Shown: piece by piece, positions 39,237-48,437 of the stretch
How positions within the stretch are numbered: the first letter of the stretch is position 1
How the letters are laid out: each line of letters opens with the position of its first letter
DNA from: Streptomyces kanamyceticus
Lineage (GTDB): Bacteria > Actinomycetota > Actinomycetes > Streptomycetales > Streptomycetaceae
Direction: 5' to 3'
NCBI RefSeq assembly: GCF_008704495.1
Contig: NZ_CP023699.1
Coordinates: 9,362,001 to 9,426,000, forward strand
Length of the DNA: 64,000 bases
Notes under the pieces: model-generated
Seen by the model: the letters and a program-made list of their open reading frames with translations, nothing else
Database searches by the model: none
What the model was told of the DNA's origin: nothing
Position numbers and translations under genes: made by a program

Positions 39237-40949
39237 TCACAGTGCGGACAGCTCGTCCACCAGGTCGTCAAGGCCCAGTGAGCCCTGCGAGAGCGCGGCC
39301 ATGTGCCAGGCCTTGGCGTCGAACGCGTCGCCGTGCCGCCGCCGGGCGTTCTCGCGCCCGAGCAGCCAGGCCCGCTCGCCCAGCTTGTAGCCGATGGCCT
39401 GCCCGGGGATGGTCAGATAGCGCGTCATCTCGCTCTCCACGTACTCCGTGGGACGGCTGCAGTGCGCGTCGTAGAACTCCTGGGCGAGATCGGGGGTCCA
39501 GCGCTCGCCCGGGTGGAAGGGCGAGTCCGCGGGGATGTCCAGTTCGAGGTGCATGCCGATGTCGACGATGACGCGCAGCGCGCGCGTCATCTGCGCGTCC
39601 AGGTAGCCGAGCCTGCGCTCCGGGTCCCCGAGGAAGCCGAGCTCGTCCATCAGCCGCTCCGCGTACAGCGCCCAGCCCTCCGCGTTGGCGCTGACGATGC
39701 CCACGGTCGCCTGGTAGCGGGAGAGGTCCGCGGCGACGTGCGCCCACTGGGCGAGCTGCAGGTGATGTCCTGGCACGCCCTCGTGGTACCAGGTGGAGAC
39801 GAGGTCGTAGACGGGGAAGCGGGTCTCGCCCATGGTCGGCAGCCAGGTGCGGCCGGGGCGTGAGAAGTCCTCGGAGGGGCCCGTGTAGTAGGGCGCGGCC
39901 GCACCGCCCGGCGGGGCGATGCGCGACTCCACCGTCCGCACCCGCTCGGCGAGTTCGAAGTGCGTGCCGTCCAGCTCGCGGATCGCCTCGTCCATCAGTT
40001 CCTGGAGCCAGACCCTGGTCTCCTCGACGCCCTCGATGTGCGTCCCGTGCTCGTCCAGGTGCGCGAGCGCCACCCAGGGGGTCGCCGCGCCGGGCAGGAT
40101 CTTCTCGGCCTCGGACCGCATCTCGCCGAGCAGCCGGTGGAACTCCGCCCAGCCGTACGCGTACGCCTCGTCGAAGTCCAGGTCTGCGCCGTTGCACTCG
40201 CGGGACAGGCGGGCGTAGCGCTCGCGGCCCACGATGTCGGAGGAGCCCTCGACAGCGGGGGCGTACACGTCCCGCATCCAGTCGCGCAGCGCCACGACCG
40301 CCGCGGTGGCGCCCCGCGCGGCCGCGTCGAGCTCCGCGCGCAGCGCGTCGGGTCCGGTGGCCGCGAAGTCCTCGAACCAGCCGCGGCCGTCCGCGCCGCC
40401 GGGACCCGCCCACTGCGTGAGCTGGCCGATGAAGGTGCCGGTGGGCCGGGGGCCCGCGAACAGCTTGCGTTCCAGGCCGAGTTCGAGCGAGGCGCGGTAC
40501 CCCTCGTACGCGGCGGGCACGGCCCGCAGCCGGTCGGTGACCGCCGCCCAGTCCTCCTCGGTGTCCGTGGGCGTCACGGTGAAGATCTCCCGCACCTGGT
40601 GCGGCACGGTGTGCAGATTGCCGACGGCCCGCAGCCCTTCGTCGGCCTCGTGCACGGCGAGCTGCGCGGTGAGCCGCTCGCGCAGCAGCCGCCCGCACCG
40701 GCGCTCGATCTCGCTCTCGGCGCCCGGCCCGCGCTCCGCCTCGTCGAGCCGCGCCAGGGTCGTCCGCGCGAGCCGCGCCAGCGCCTCCTGGCCCTCGGGA
40801 GAGGTGTCGGGCAGCCTGCGATGGCTCTCCTTGACGCCGAGGAAGGTGCCGGTGATCGGGTCGAGCGCGATGAGTTCGTCGACGTAGGCGTCGGCGACGT
40901 CGCGGGGGAGCGGGGCGGTGTTCGCCTGCGGGTTCTTCGTGGCTGACAT
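39237..40949 (-). CDS. DUF885-family protein (probable metallopeptidase)
   Basis: The 570-residue protein carries the zinc motif HEGVPGHHLQ and the downstream SANAEGWALYAERLMDELG, the signature pair of DUF885. YLTIPGQAIGYKLGE follows near the end. Family members are thought to be metallo-carboxypeptidase-like; there is no signal peptide here. The ATG at 40,949 (MSATKNPQ) is chosen over an upstream Met at 40,988. Confidence 0.88.
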   Translation of the reverse strand: MSATKNPQANTAPLPRDVADAYVDELIALDPITGTFLGVKESHRRLPDTSPEGQEALARLARTTLARLDEAERGPGAESEIERRCGRLLRERLTAQLAVHEADEGLRAVGNLHTVPHQVREIFTVTPTDTEEDWAAVTDRLRAVPAAYEGYRASLELGLERKLFAGPRPTGTFIGQLTQWAGPGGADGRGWFEDFAATGPDALRAELDAAARGATAAVVALRDWMRDVYAPAVEGSSDIVGRERYARLSRECNGADLDFDEAYAYGWAEFHRLLGEMRSEAEKILPGAATPWVALAHLDEHGTHIEGVEETRVWLQELMDEAIRELDGTHFELAERVRTVESRIAPPGGAAAPYYTGPSEDFSRPGRTWLPTMGETRFPVYDLVSTWYHEGVPGHHLQLAQWAHVAADLSRYQATVGIVSANAEGWALYAERLMDELGFLGDPERRLGYLDAQMTRALRVIVDIGMHLELDIPADSPFHPGERWTPDLAQEFYDAHCSRPTEYVESEMTRYLTIPGQAIGYKLGERAWLLGRENARRRHGDAFDAKAWHMAALSQGSLGLDDLVDELSAL

Positions 40950-40981
40950 GCGGACATCCTCGTACGGCGAAGGGGTGTGCG

Positions 40982-41497
40982 TCACCATGATTGGTCGGAG
41001 GAATCACGGGCGCCGACGGCTTCGGCGGTCGGTGGAAGCAGCGGGCCGCACGCCCACTGCTGGAAGATCAACCGGGTCTCCACGCGGGCCACTTCGGGCC
41101 GCGCGGTGAACTCGTCGAGGACGAGCCGCTGCAGATCGGCCGGGTCGGCCACCGCCACGTGCACGAGGAAGTCCTCGGGACCCGTGAGGTGGAACAGCGA
41201 GAGCGCCTCGGGCAGCGCTCTGATCCGGTCCACGAAGGGCCCCACGAGATCGCGGCGGTGCGGGCGCACCTGCACCGAGAGCAGTGCTTCCAGGCCGCGC
41301 CCGAGCTTCGCGGGGTCGAGCCGCAGCTGATGTCCGAGAATCACCCCCGAGCGCCGCAGCCGCGTCACACGATCCAGACACGTGGACGCCGCGACGCCGA
41401 CCTGCGCGGCGAGATCCCGGTAGGTGGTCCGGGCGTCGTTCTGCAACAGCCGCAGGATGTGGAGATCCACCGGGTCGAGTGCGACAGATTCGGCCAT
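40982..41497 (-). CDS. Lrp/AsnC-family regulator divergent from a PLP enzyme gene
   Basis: The 171-residue protein has a helix-turn-helix DLHILRLLQNDARTTYRDLAAQVGV and a RAM domain (HLTGPEDFLVHVAV). It is transcribed away from the cystathionine-type gene with 60 bases between starts. This is a common layout for an Lrp regulator and its target amino-acid enzyme. Confidence 0.88.
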   Translation of the reverse strand: MAESVALDPVDLHILRLLQNDARTTYRDLAAQVGVAASTCLDRVTRLRRSGVILGHQLRLDPAKLGRGLEALLSVQVRPHRRDLVGPFVDRIRALPEALSLFHLTGPEDFLVHVAVADPADLQRLVLDEFTARPEVARVETRLIFQQWACGPLLPPTAEAVGARDSSDQSW

Positions 41498-41557
41498 CGG
41501 CCGAACGTAGCACGGTACCTGGCCCTCAGGACCCGACCGATGTTCAGGCTGTGCGGC

Positions 41558-42886
41558 ATGGACGCGAACACGAACACGGCATGGCGCCCCACCACCGACG
41601 GCGGCGACCCGGCGACGGCGGTGGCCACGAGCACCCGTCCCTCGCGCGCCCTGGCCACCGAGGCCGTGCACGCCGGGCGGGACGATCTGGCCGAACTCGG
41701 CCTGCACGCCCCGCCGATCGACCTCTCCACGACCTACCCCTCCTACGACAGCAGGGGCGAGGCCGCCCGCATCGACGCCTTCGCCGCGAACGGCGCGGTG
41801 GACGGCGGGCCGCCCGTCTACGCCCGTCTCGGCAATCCGACCGTCGCCCGCTTCGAGACCGCACTCGCCCGGCTCGAAGGCACCGAGAGCGCGGTGGCGT
41901 TCGCCAGCGGCATGGCGGCGCTGACCGCGGTCGTCCTAGCCCGCGCGGCGGCGGGCCTGCGCCACGTCGTCGCGGTCCGTCCGCTGTACGGCTGCAGCGA
42001 CCACCTGCTCACCGCGGGCCTCGTCGGCACCGAGGTGACCTGGGTGGACCGGTGGGACCTCGCGGGCCCCGAAGGGGCGGACGGCACGGCCGATGCCATC
42101 GCGGCCGCCGTCCGTCCCGACACCGCCCTGGTGATGGTCGAGTCACCGGCCAACCCCACGCTCGCCGAACTCGACCTGTCCGCCGTCGCCCGCGCCTGCG
42201 GCGAGGTGCCGCTGCTCGTCGACAACACCTTCGCCACGCCCGTGCTGCAACGGCCCGCCGAGAGCGGCGCCCGGCTCGTGCTGCACAGCGCGACCAAGTA
42301 CCTGGGCGGGCACGGCGACGTCATGGGCGGTGTGGTCGCCTGCGACGAGGAACTCGCGCGACGGCTGCGCCAGGTCCGGTTCACCACCGGCGGGGTGCTG
42401 CACCCGCTCGCCGGTTACCTGCTGCTGCGCGGCCTGGCCACGCTGCCCGTGCGGGTGCGCGCGGCGTCGGCCAACGCGGCGGAACTGGCGCGCCGCCTCG
42501 CCGCCGACCCGCGCGTGTCCCGCGTCCACTATCCGCGGCTCGGCGGCGCCATGGTCGCCTTCGAGGTGCACGGCGACCCGCACGAGGTGATCGCGGGCGT
42601 ACGCCTGGTCACCCCTGCGGTCAGCCTCGGCAGCGTCGACACGCTCATCCAACACCCGGCGTCCATCAGCCACCGGGTCGTCGACTCGGCGGACCGGCGC
42701 GCCTGCGGGGTGAGCGACCGGCTGCTGCGCATGTCGGCGGGGCTTGAGGACGTCGAGGACCTGTGGCAGGACCTCGACCAGGCGCTCGGGCCCGTCAGCG
42801 GTCGGCCTGGTGGCGTTCGCCGAGCCGGTCGTCCTGCCCCGGAGCGTCCTGCCCCTGAGCACGGTCGTACGGCAGTCGTGAGTTGA
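41558..42886 (+). CDS. PLP-dependent Cys/Met metabolism enzyme (cystathionine/methionine gamma-lyase type)
   Basis: The 442-residue protein has EAVHAGRDD and the substrate strip STTYPSYDS at the start, YARLGNPTVARFE, the phosphate site ASGMAAL, and the PLP lysine in HSATKYLGGHGDVMGG. The end holds SLGSVDTLIQHPASISHR. It is a trans-sulfuration or gamma-lyase enzyme that releases thiols or 2-oxo acids; the exact reaction cannot be told. Its last 92 bases overlap the convergent gene that follows. Confidence 0.88.
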   Translation: MDANTNTAWRPTTDGGDPATAVATSTRPSRALATEAVHAGRDDLAELGLHAPPIDLSTTYPSYDSRGEAARIDAFAANGAVDGGPPVYARLGNPTVARFETALARLEGTESAVAFASGMAALTAVVLARAAAGLRHVVAVRPLYGCSDHLLTAGLVGTEVTWVDRWDLAGPEGADGTADAIAAAVRPDTALVMVESPANPTLAELDLSAVARACGEVPLLVDNTFATPVLQRPAESGARLVLHSATKYLGGHGDVMGGVVACDEELARRLRQVRFTTGGVLHPLAGYLLLRGLATLPVRVRAASANAAELARRLAADPRVSRVHYPRLGGAMVAFEVHGDPHEVIAGVRLVTPAVSLGSVDTLIQHPASISHRVVDSADRRACGVSDRLLRMSAGLEDVEDLWQDLDQALGPVSGRPGGVRRAGRPAPERPAPEHGRTAVVS

Positions 42887-44297
42887 CCGGCGTGGTGTCG
42901 AGGCGGGCCGTGATCACCAGCGTGCCCTCCTCGATCTGGTAGTCGAGCGGCAGGCCGAGCCCGCGCATCGCCGCGACCATCCCCGTGTTGGACGCCTGCG
43001 TCACCGCGTACACGCTCTCGCAGCCCGCCTCCACCGCGAGCGTCACCAGACGGCCGAGCAGCAGGCCGCCGATGCCGCGGCGCTGCCACTCGTCCTCGAC
43101 GAGCAGCGCGATCTCGGTCTCGTCGCCGTCCCAGAGCAGGTGCCCGATGCCGACGACGCGCCCCGAGGCGGTCTGCACCGCGAGGGTGCGGCCGAACCGG
43201 GGGCTGAGCAGGTGGTTGAGGTAGCGGTCGGCGTCCTGGACCGGGCCGTGGTAGCGCAGGGCGAGCGTGCGGCGCGAGCAGCGCTCGTGCATGGCCTTCG
43301 CGGCCTCGACGTCGGCGGTGTCGGCCCGCCGCACGGTGATGGGGTTGCCCTCCGGCAGTGTCAGCACGTCCTGGCCGCGCGGCATGCGCGGCCCGAGCCG
43401 GGTGTCGAGGTCGACCAGGGCCCGCGCTCGCGCGAACTCCGTGGGGGTGAAGGGGAGATACGGCCGCTCCACCGTGATCACTTCGCCGTCGGGGCCCTTG
43501 AGCCGCAGCAGGGTCCCTTCCAGCGCGCCGTCGACGGGCGTGTCGTGAGCGGGCGCGGCCTCGTCCTCGCGCGCCGCGGACCGTGCGCCCGCGGGTGACG
43601 AGCGGATGGTGCAGCGGCCCAGCAAGTGCCGCAGCGCGAGCGGCAGTTCCGCGGCGTCCAGGGCGGTGCGGGTCGCCAGGCCCAGGATGCGGGTGGGCGC
43701 GTCGACGAGGTCGTGCGCGTCGGCGCGTTCGAGCCAGGTCTCCGTGCCGCCCGCGCGGGCGAGCGCCCGGGTGATCTCGGCGGCGGACAGCGTTCGGGGC
43801 GCGCGCAGCAGGAACTCGTCGACGGTGCCTTCGGCCAGCGGGTGCGCCTGGAGGCTGAGGATGTCGACGTGCCGTTCGGCGAGCGTCACGCACAGCGCGG
43901 CGAGCGAGCCCGGCTCGTCCCGCACGGTCGTACGCATCCGCCAGAGCGTCGTCGCTTCCGACGCCGACGGTTCACCGGGGCTTCCCTTCGCGGCGGGGGA
44001 CGGCACGGGCCCGGCCTGCTCCGCGGCTGCGGGCGGCCGGGCGCCGGTATCGTGCGGCGGCGGGGCGTGGCCGTGGCGCCGTGCCCACCAGGTGTGGAAC
44101 CCGGCCGTGGCGAGCAGCACCACGGCCGAGATCACCAGGAGGGCGGGGCCGTCGGGACCGTGCCCCACCATGTTCGCCACCGCGTCCGCCACCGCGACGG
44201 CGGTGAACAGGGCGGCCAGTTCGACCACGTCGCGCCGCCAGTGGTGGACGGGGCGGCCGTGCTTGGTCCGGGTCACATCAGACAGATCAGCTCGCAT
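42795..44297 (-). CDS. Membrane-anchored ACT-GNAT fusion protein
   Basis: The 500-residue protein begins with two hydrophobic helices (about 27-75) and an Ala/Pro-rich linker. An ACT-like domain follows (MRTTVRDEPGSLAALCVTLAERHVDI, about 120-190). The C-terminal GNAT acetyltransferase domain (RRADTADVEAAKAMHERCS ... VEDEWQRRGIGGLLL, about 325-460) has the acetyl-CoA loop RRGIGG. ACT-GNAT proteins can acetylate partner enzymes in response to amino acids. The 92-base convergent overlap with the preceding enzyme gene is unusual. Confidence 0.82.
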   Translation of the reverse strand: MRADLSDVTRTKHGRPVHHWRRDVVELAALFTAVAVADAVANMVGHGPDGPALLVISAVVLLATAGFHTWWARRHGHAPPPHDTGARPPAAAEQAGPVPSPAAKGSPGEPSASEATTLWRMRTTVRDEPGSLAALCVTLAERHVDILSLQAHPLAEGTVDEFLLRAPRTLSAAEITRALARAGGTETWLERADAHDLVDAPTRILGLATRTALDAAELPLALRHLLGRCTIRSSPAGARSAAREDEAAPAHDTPVDGALEGTLLRLKGPDGEVITVERPYLPFTPTEFARARALVDLDTRLGPRMPRGQDVLTLPEGNPITVRRADTADVEAAKAMHERCSRRTLALRYHGPVQDADRYLNHLLSPRFGRTLAVQTASGRVVGIGHLLWDGDETEIALLVEDEWQRRGIGGLLLGRLVTLAVEAGCESVYAVTQASNTGMVAAMRGLGLPLDYQIEEGTLVITARLDTTPVNSRLPYDRAQGQDAPGQDDRLGERHQADR

Positions 44298-44434
44298 ACG
44301 GCCACTGTGGAGGATCGGTGTTGCGTGATCACAAACGCCCTGTGACCGATGGGTAAAGAGGTAATTTGCCGGTTTGCTTCTTATTTGCCTGGCGCCGTGC
44401 GGCGCCCCGGACTCCCCGGCCGTCGCCGAGGCCC

Positions 44435-46015
44435 CTACTGCCCCACACGCCCAGGCTGCAGCTCCTGGGTGAACAGCACCCCGCCGCCCTCCTGCCGCAG
44501 CCGCACCGTCAGCACACCGCTGCCACCGTCGATGTCGACCTCACCGAAGTACTGCGGAGTCTCGGCGGGCGAGGTGTTCGCGCGGCTCGGCGCCTTGATG
44601 AACGGCTGCTCGGGGCCGAACGTGCCGTCGAGCTTCGTCGCGGGGAAGCCACCGGCGGACAGCGGTCCCGACACGAACTCCCAGAACGGCGCGAAGTCCT
44701 TGAAGGCCGCGCGCGAGGGGTCGTAATGCTGGGCCGACGTGTAGTGCACGTCCGCGGTCAGCCAGAGCGTCCCGGTGATCCCGCGGTGCTTGATGTGCCG
44801 AAGCAGCTCGGCGATCTGCAGCTCACGGCCGAGCGGGGCGCCCGGGTCGCCCTGGGCCACGGCCTCGAAGTTGGTGCTGCCGTCGGGCACGACGAGCCCC
44901 AGCGGCATGTCGGACGCGATCACCTTCCACACGGCGCGCGAGCGCGACAACTCCCGCTTCAGCCAGGCGAGCTGGCGCGCGCCGAGGATCCCGGTGGTGT
45001 CGTCGGGCTGTCTGCCGGGCGAGTTGGCGTTGCGGTACGAGCGCATGTCGAGCACGAACACGTCGAGCAGCGGCCCGTGCCGCAGCACGCGGTACACGCG
45101 TCCTTCCTCGTCGCCCGGCGGCAGCGTAGAGATGGGGAAGTACTCGCTGAACGCCCGCAGCGAGCGGGCCGCGAGGACGTTCACGTCCTTCTCCGTGTAA
45201 CGGGCGTCGTTGAGGATCTGCCCCGGGTACCAGTTGTTGTGCACCTCGTGGTCGTCCCACTGGACGATGGAGGGCACCTGGGCGTTGAACCGGCGCAGGT
45301 TCTCGTCGAGCAGGTTGTAGCGGAACGCGCCGCGGAACTCCGTGAGCGACTCGGCGACCTTCGACTTCTCCTCCGTCGTGACATTGCGCCACACGGTGCC
45401 GTCGGGCAGCGTCACGCTGGGCAGGATCGGCCCGTCCGCGTAGATGTTGTCGCCGCTGCACAGGAAGAAGTCGGGATCGCGCCGGCGCATCTCCTCGAAG
45501 ACGCGGTAGCCGCCGCGGTCCGGGTTGATGCCCCAGCCCTGTCCCGCGATGTCGCCGGACCACAGGAAGCGCACGTCTTCCTTGCGGCCCTTGGGGGAGG
45601 TCCGGAACGTGCCGGTGACCGGCTGGCTCGTACGCCGCGGATCGTCGGGATCCGCGAGGAGTACGCGGTAGTGGATCTGCTCACCGGCGGGCAGGCCGCG
45701 CAGGCGTGTGGTGCCCGTGAAGTCCGTGTCGGGGCCGAGCACCGGACCGTGCCAGCGGCGGGGGTTGCGGAACGACTCGGTGGCCGACGTCTCCACGATC
45801 ATGCGGGCGGTCCTGTCCGAGCGGACCCACACGAGCCCCGCGTGCGCGGTCACGTCCCCGGCCTGCACGCCCCAGTCGGCCTTCGGACGGCCCGAGAGGG
45901 CGAGCGAAGGCGCGGCCCCGGTGAGCGCGGGCACGGCGAGCGCCGCCGGTACGGCGAGCGATCCGCGCAGCACGCTGCGGCGACGGGGGGACGGACTCGG
46001 CTGACGGTGTGACAT
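44435..46015 (-). CDS. phoD: PhoD-type alkaline phosphatase
   Basis: The 526-residue protein has a twin-arginine signal (SPRRRSVLRGS) and a hydrophobic stretch. It carries a PhoD N-terminal domain, then the metallophosphatase motifs SGDNIYAD, QWDDHEVHNNW and TADVHYTSA. It hydrolyses phosphodiesters and phosphomonoesters outside the cell and is usually induced by phosphate limitation. No PHO box was identified in the 229 bases to the next gene. Start ATG at 46,015. Confidence 0.92.
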   Translation of the reverse strand: MSHRQPSPSPRRRSVLRGSLAVPAALAVPALTGAAPSLALSGRPKADWGVQAGDVTAHAGLVWVRSDRTARMIVETSATESFRNPRRWHGPVLGPDTDFTGTTRLRGLPAGEQIHYRVLLADPDDPRRTSQPVTGTFRTSPKGRKEDVRFLWSGDIAGQGWGINPDRGGYRVFEEMRRRDPDFFLCSGDNIYADGPILPSVTLPDGTVWRNVTTEEKSKVAESLTEFRGAFRYNLLDENLRRFNAQVPSIVQWDDHEVHNNWYPGQILNDARYTEKDVNVLAARSLRAFSEYFPISTLPPGDEEGRVYRVLRHGPLLDVFVLDMRSYRNANSPGRQPDDTTGILGARQLAWLKRELSRSRAVWKVIASDMPLGLVVPDGSTNFEAVAQGDPGAPLGRELQIAELLRHIKHRGITGTLWLTADVHYTSAQHYDPSRAAFKDFAPFWEFVSGPLSAGGFPATKLDGTFGPEQPFIKAPSRANTSPAETPQYFGEVDIDGGSGVLTVRLRQEGGGVLFTQELQPGRVGQ

Positions 46016-46167
46016 GAATGCGCCTCCAGTGACGGGTGCGACCAGTGTGCGGTGGGCCGACGGGTGACGCGCCACAGCGCCCACGCGAAGCACAAGTGAA
46101 CAACTCGTGGCGGCTTCAGGGGAACCGCCGCGCGCGCCGGATGCGAAGGTGTGATCGTCCGTGCCTG

Positions 46168-46228
46168 CCCAGGACCCGCCCAGGGTCCGTCGAGGGTTCG
46201 CCCAGGATCCGCCGAGGACCCACTCAGG
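46168..46228. repeat. 11-base tandem repeat between phoD and the next gene
   Basis: Five imperfect copies of CCCAGGACCCG follow one another from 46,168, with a partial sixth. They lie in the divergent intergenic region, 15-75 bases before the ATG at 46,245. Confidence 0.75.
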
Positions 46229-46244
46229 AAAGAGATCATCCGCG

Positions 46245-46910
46245 ATGGCCGTCATTCACCACACCGTTCTGAAGCCCACCAAGCTGGAACTGCTCACCTC
46301 CTGGCTGCCCTCCCGCCCGTGGTACCGGGGCGGCGCGGGCGAGCCGCGCCTCGCGAAGGCGGGCGGCTTCCGGCTCGACGACCCGCGGGGCGAGGTCGGT
46401 ATGGAGTTCATCGTGGTCACCGACGGCGCGGGGCCCGGCCCCGTCACCTATCTGCTGCCCCTCACCTATCGCGGTGCCCCGCTGGACGGTATGGAACACG
46501 CCCTCGTCGGCACGATGGAGCACGGGGTCCTCGGTCGGCGCTGGGCGTACGACGGCTGCTACGACCCGGTCCTCGTCGAACAGTTGTGGGCCCTGGTCGA
46601 AGGGCGGGTGCGGGCGCAGGACCAGAACACGAGCGACGCCGTCGACCAGGAGGTCGTCAGCTCACGCACGGGCGAAGGCCTCATCGCCGGGGACCTCGCC
46701 GCGATCGTCGCCGAAGGCTCCGGAAGTACCGAGCTGACCGCGCGGCACGGCGTGCGCCTCAGCCTGCACCGGATCCTGCGGCCCGCCCCCGACGGTTCGC
46801 CGCTCGCCGCGAAGGAGGCGACCGGTCAGGTCGCCGGTGCCTGGTCCGCACCGGACGGGACCCGCGCGCGGGGGCTGTTCGCCACGCTGTACACCGGCAG
46901 CGGTTCGTAG
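46245..46910 (+). CDS. Maltokinase N-cap-like protein
   Basis: The 221-residue protein starts MAVIHHTVLKPTKLELL and contains GEVGMEFIVVTDG, VTYLLPLTYRGAPL and HGVLGRRWAYDGCYDPV. This is the pattern of the N-terminal cap domain of maltokinases, found as a stand-alone protein in many Streptomyces. The kinase domain is absent, and the role is unclear. ATG at 46,245. Confidence 0.75.
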   Translation: MAVIHHTVLKPTKLELLTSWLPSRPWYRGGAGEPRLAKAGGFRLDDPRGEVGMEFIVVTDGAGPGPVTYLLPLTYRGAPLDGMEHALVGTMEHGVLGRRWAYDGCYDPVLVEQLWALVEGRVRAQDQNTSDAVDQEVVSSRTGEGLIAGDLAAIVAEGSGSTELTARHGVRLSLHRILRPAPDGSPLAAKEATGQVAGAWSAPDGTRARGLFATLYTGSGS

Positions 46911-46974
46911 ATCAGCGATGTCTAAGCTCGGCGCACGGCACGCCACGGGGTGTGCCCGACAGAAGGAGTACGCC

Positions 46975-47385
46975 GTGCCGGTCAACGGTCAGAGTCACAT
47001 CCGCATAGCCCGTCCCTCGCGTGACCTCGCGGCGGCCGAGCGCTTCTGGGCCGACGGGCTCGGGCTGAGCGTGGTGTGGCGCTCCGCCGGTGGTGAAACC
47101 CACGGTGAGCACGACCTGTTGATGCTGGGCTGGCCCGACGCCTCCTGGCACCTCGAACTCGTCCACGACGCCGCCGCGCCCGTCGAGCCGCGGCCCACCG
47201 AGGAGGACCTCCTCGTCGTCTACGTGGACGAGGAGGTGCCCGAGGACCTGGTGGTGCGCCTCGAGGAGCACGGCGGCAGACGCGTGCTCTCGCCCAACCC
47301 CTACTGGAACCAGTGGGGAGTCACGATCGAGGACCCGGACGGCTACCGCCTGGTCCTCTCCCGGCGGGGCTGGTCCAACTCCTGA
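46975..47385 (+). CDS. VOC-superfamily (glyoxalase-like) protein
   Basis: The 136-residue single-domain protein has SHIRIARPSRDLAAAERFWADGLGL at the start and WGVTIEDPDGYRLVL at the end, the two ends of a VOC fold. GTG start with AGAAGGAG upstream. The metal and substrate are unknown. Confidence 0.85.
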   Translation: MPVNGQSHIRIARPSRDLAAAERFWADGLGLSVVWRSAGGETHGEHDLLMLGWPDASWHLELVHDAAAPVEPRPTEEDLLVVYVDEEVPEDLVVRLEEHGGRRVLSPNPYWNQWGVTIEDPDGYRLVLSRRGWSNS

Positions 47386-47389
47386 ACCG

Positions 47390-47423
47390 GCCGGGGGCGT
47401 TGCCGAGGGGCGGCGCCCCCGGC
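47390..47423. terminator. Hairpin between convergent VOC and hydrolase genes
   Basis: GCCGGGGGCG and CGCCCCCGGC form a 10-bp stem in the 48-base gap between two convergent genes; it probably serves both. Confidence 0.65.
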
Positions 47424-47433
47424 GGCGCGCCGG

Positions 47434-48264
47434 TCAGCGGCAGGTGTCGAGGATGACCCGGGCGACCAGGGCCGGATCGTCGTTCATCGGCACGTGTCCA
47501 CAGCCCGGCAGCCGGACGAGGCGCGCGCCGGGAATGGCGTGCTTCGCGCGGATGCCCTGGCGGCGCAGCAGCAGCCGGTCCTTGGTGCCCCAGGCGACGG
47601 TGACCGGGATGTCCGGCACGTCGTCGCGGAAGAGGACGTCGCGCCCCGCGGCCAGTGTCTCGTCGAAGCCCGTGGCGGCGCGCAGCGCGAGCGTCTCCGC
47701 GACCACCGCCTCCGGCGAACGGCGCGCCGGGCGGGCGTAGATGGTGCTGGTCAGCGCGGCCCGCCCGGCCGCAGAGCGGGAGAGTCGCTCGATGGCGGGC
47801 CGGGGCAGCAGGCGCGCGCCCTGACGCATCGCCAGGAGCGTGCCGAAGGCGTACCGGCGTTCGGCCTGGGTCCAGAAGCCACCGGGGGAGAGCGCGGTGA
47901 CCGAGCGTACGAGCTTCTCCCTGCCGAGCTCCAGGGCGAGCAGTCCGCCGAGGGAGTTGCCCGCCACGTGCGGTCGTTCGACCTCCAGTGCCTCGCAGAG
48001 CGCGCCGAGCGCCGCCGTCACCGTCGCGAGGTCGTAGGGCAGTCCGTCCGGCAGCGCGGCGGACTCGCCGAAGCCCGGCAGATCCACCGCGATGACGTCG
48101 TACTCGGTGGCCAGGACGTCCAGGACCGGGGACCAGGCCTGCCAGTGGTGCCCGATGCCGTGCAGGAGCAGCAGGGGCTCGCCCGTGCCCGCCCGTTCGT
48201 AGGCGACGGTCAGCTCCCGGGGACCGCCGGGCGATGCGACGCTGAAGGACACCTGTGCGGCCAT
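47434..48264 (-). CDS. Alpha/beta hydrolase
   Basis: The 276-residue protein has LLLLHGIGHH for the oxyanion loop, DLPGFGES, the nucleophile elbow GNSLGG, and the late GCGHVPMNDDP carrying the His. It is a general carboxylester or C-C bond hydrolase; the substrate is unknown. ATG at 48,264 (MAAQVS). Confidence 0.86.
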   Translation of the reverse strand: MAAQVSFSVASPGGPRELTVAYERAGTGEPLLLLHGIGHHWQAWSPVLDVLATEYDVIAVDLPGFGESAALPDGLPYDLATVTAALGALCEALEVERPHVAGNSLGGLLALELGREKLVRSVTALSPGGFWTQAERRYAFGTLLAMRQGARLLPRPAIERLSRSAAGRAALTSTIYARPARRSPEAVVAETLALRAATGFDETLAAGRDVLFRDDVPDIPVTVAWGTKDRLLLRRQGIRAKHAIPGARLVRLPGCGHVPMNDDPALVARVILDTCR

Positions 48265-48437
48265 GGCTGCTCCTGTCCCCGTCGCTGGACGACGGTTCCT
48301 TAGACGTGGTGTCAGCAACAATTACCGTTCAGTAGGCCCCACTTCAAGAGGGCGGCCGGATGTGCTGTGCGCCGCACCGATTTCGCCTGGACAGAGGGGG
48401 TTCCGTCGGTTGGGATGGAGGGGTGGTTACCGAGAGC

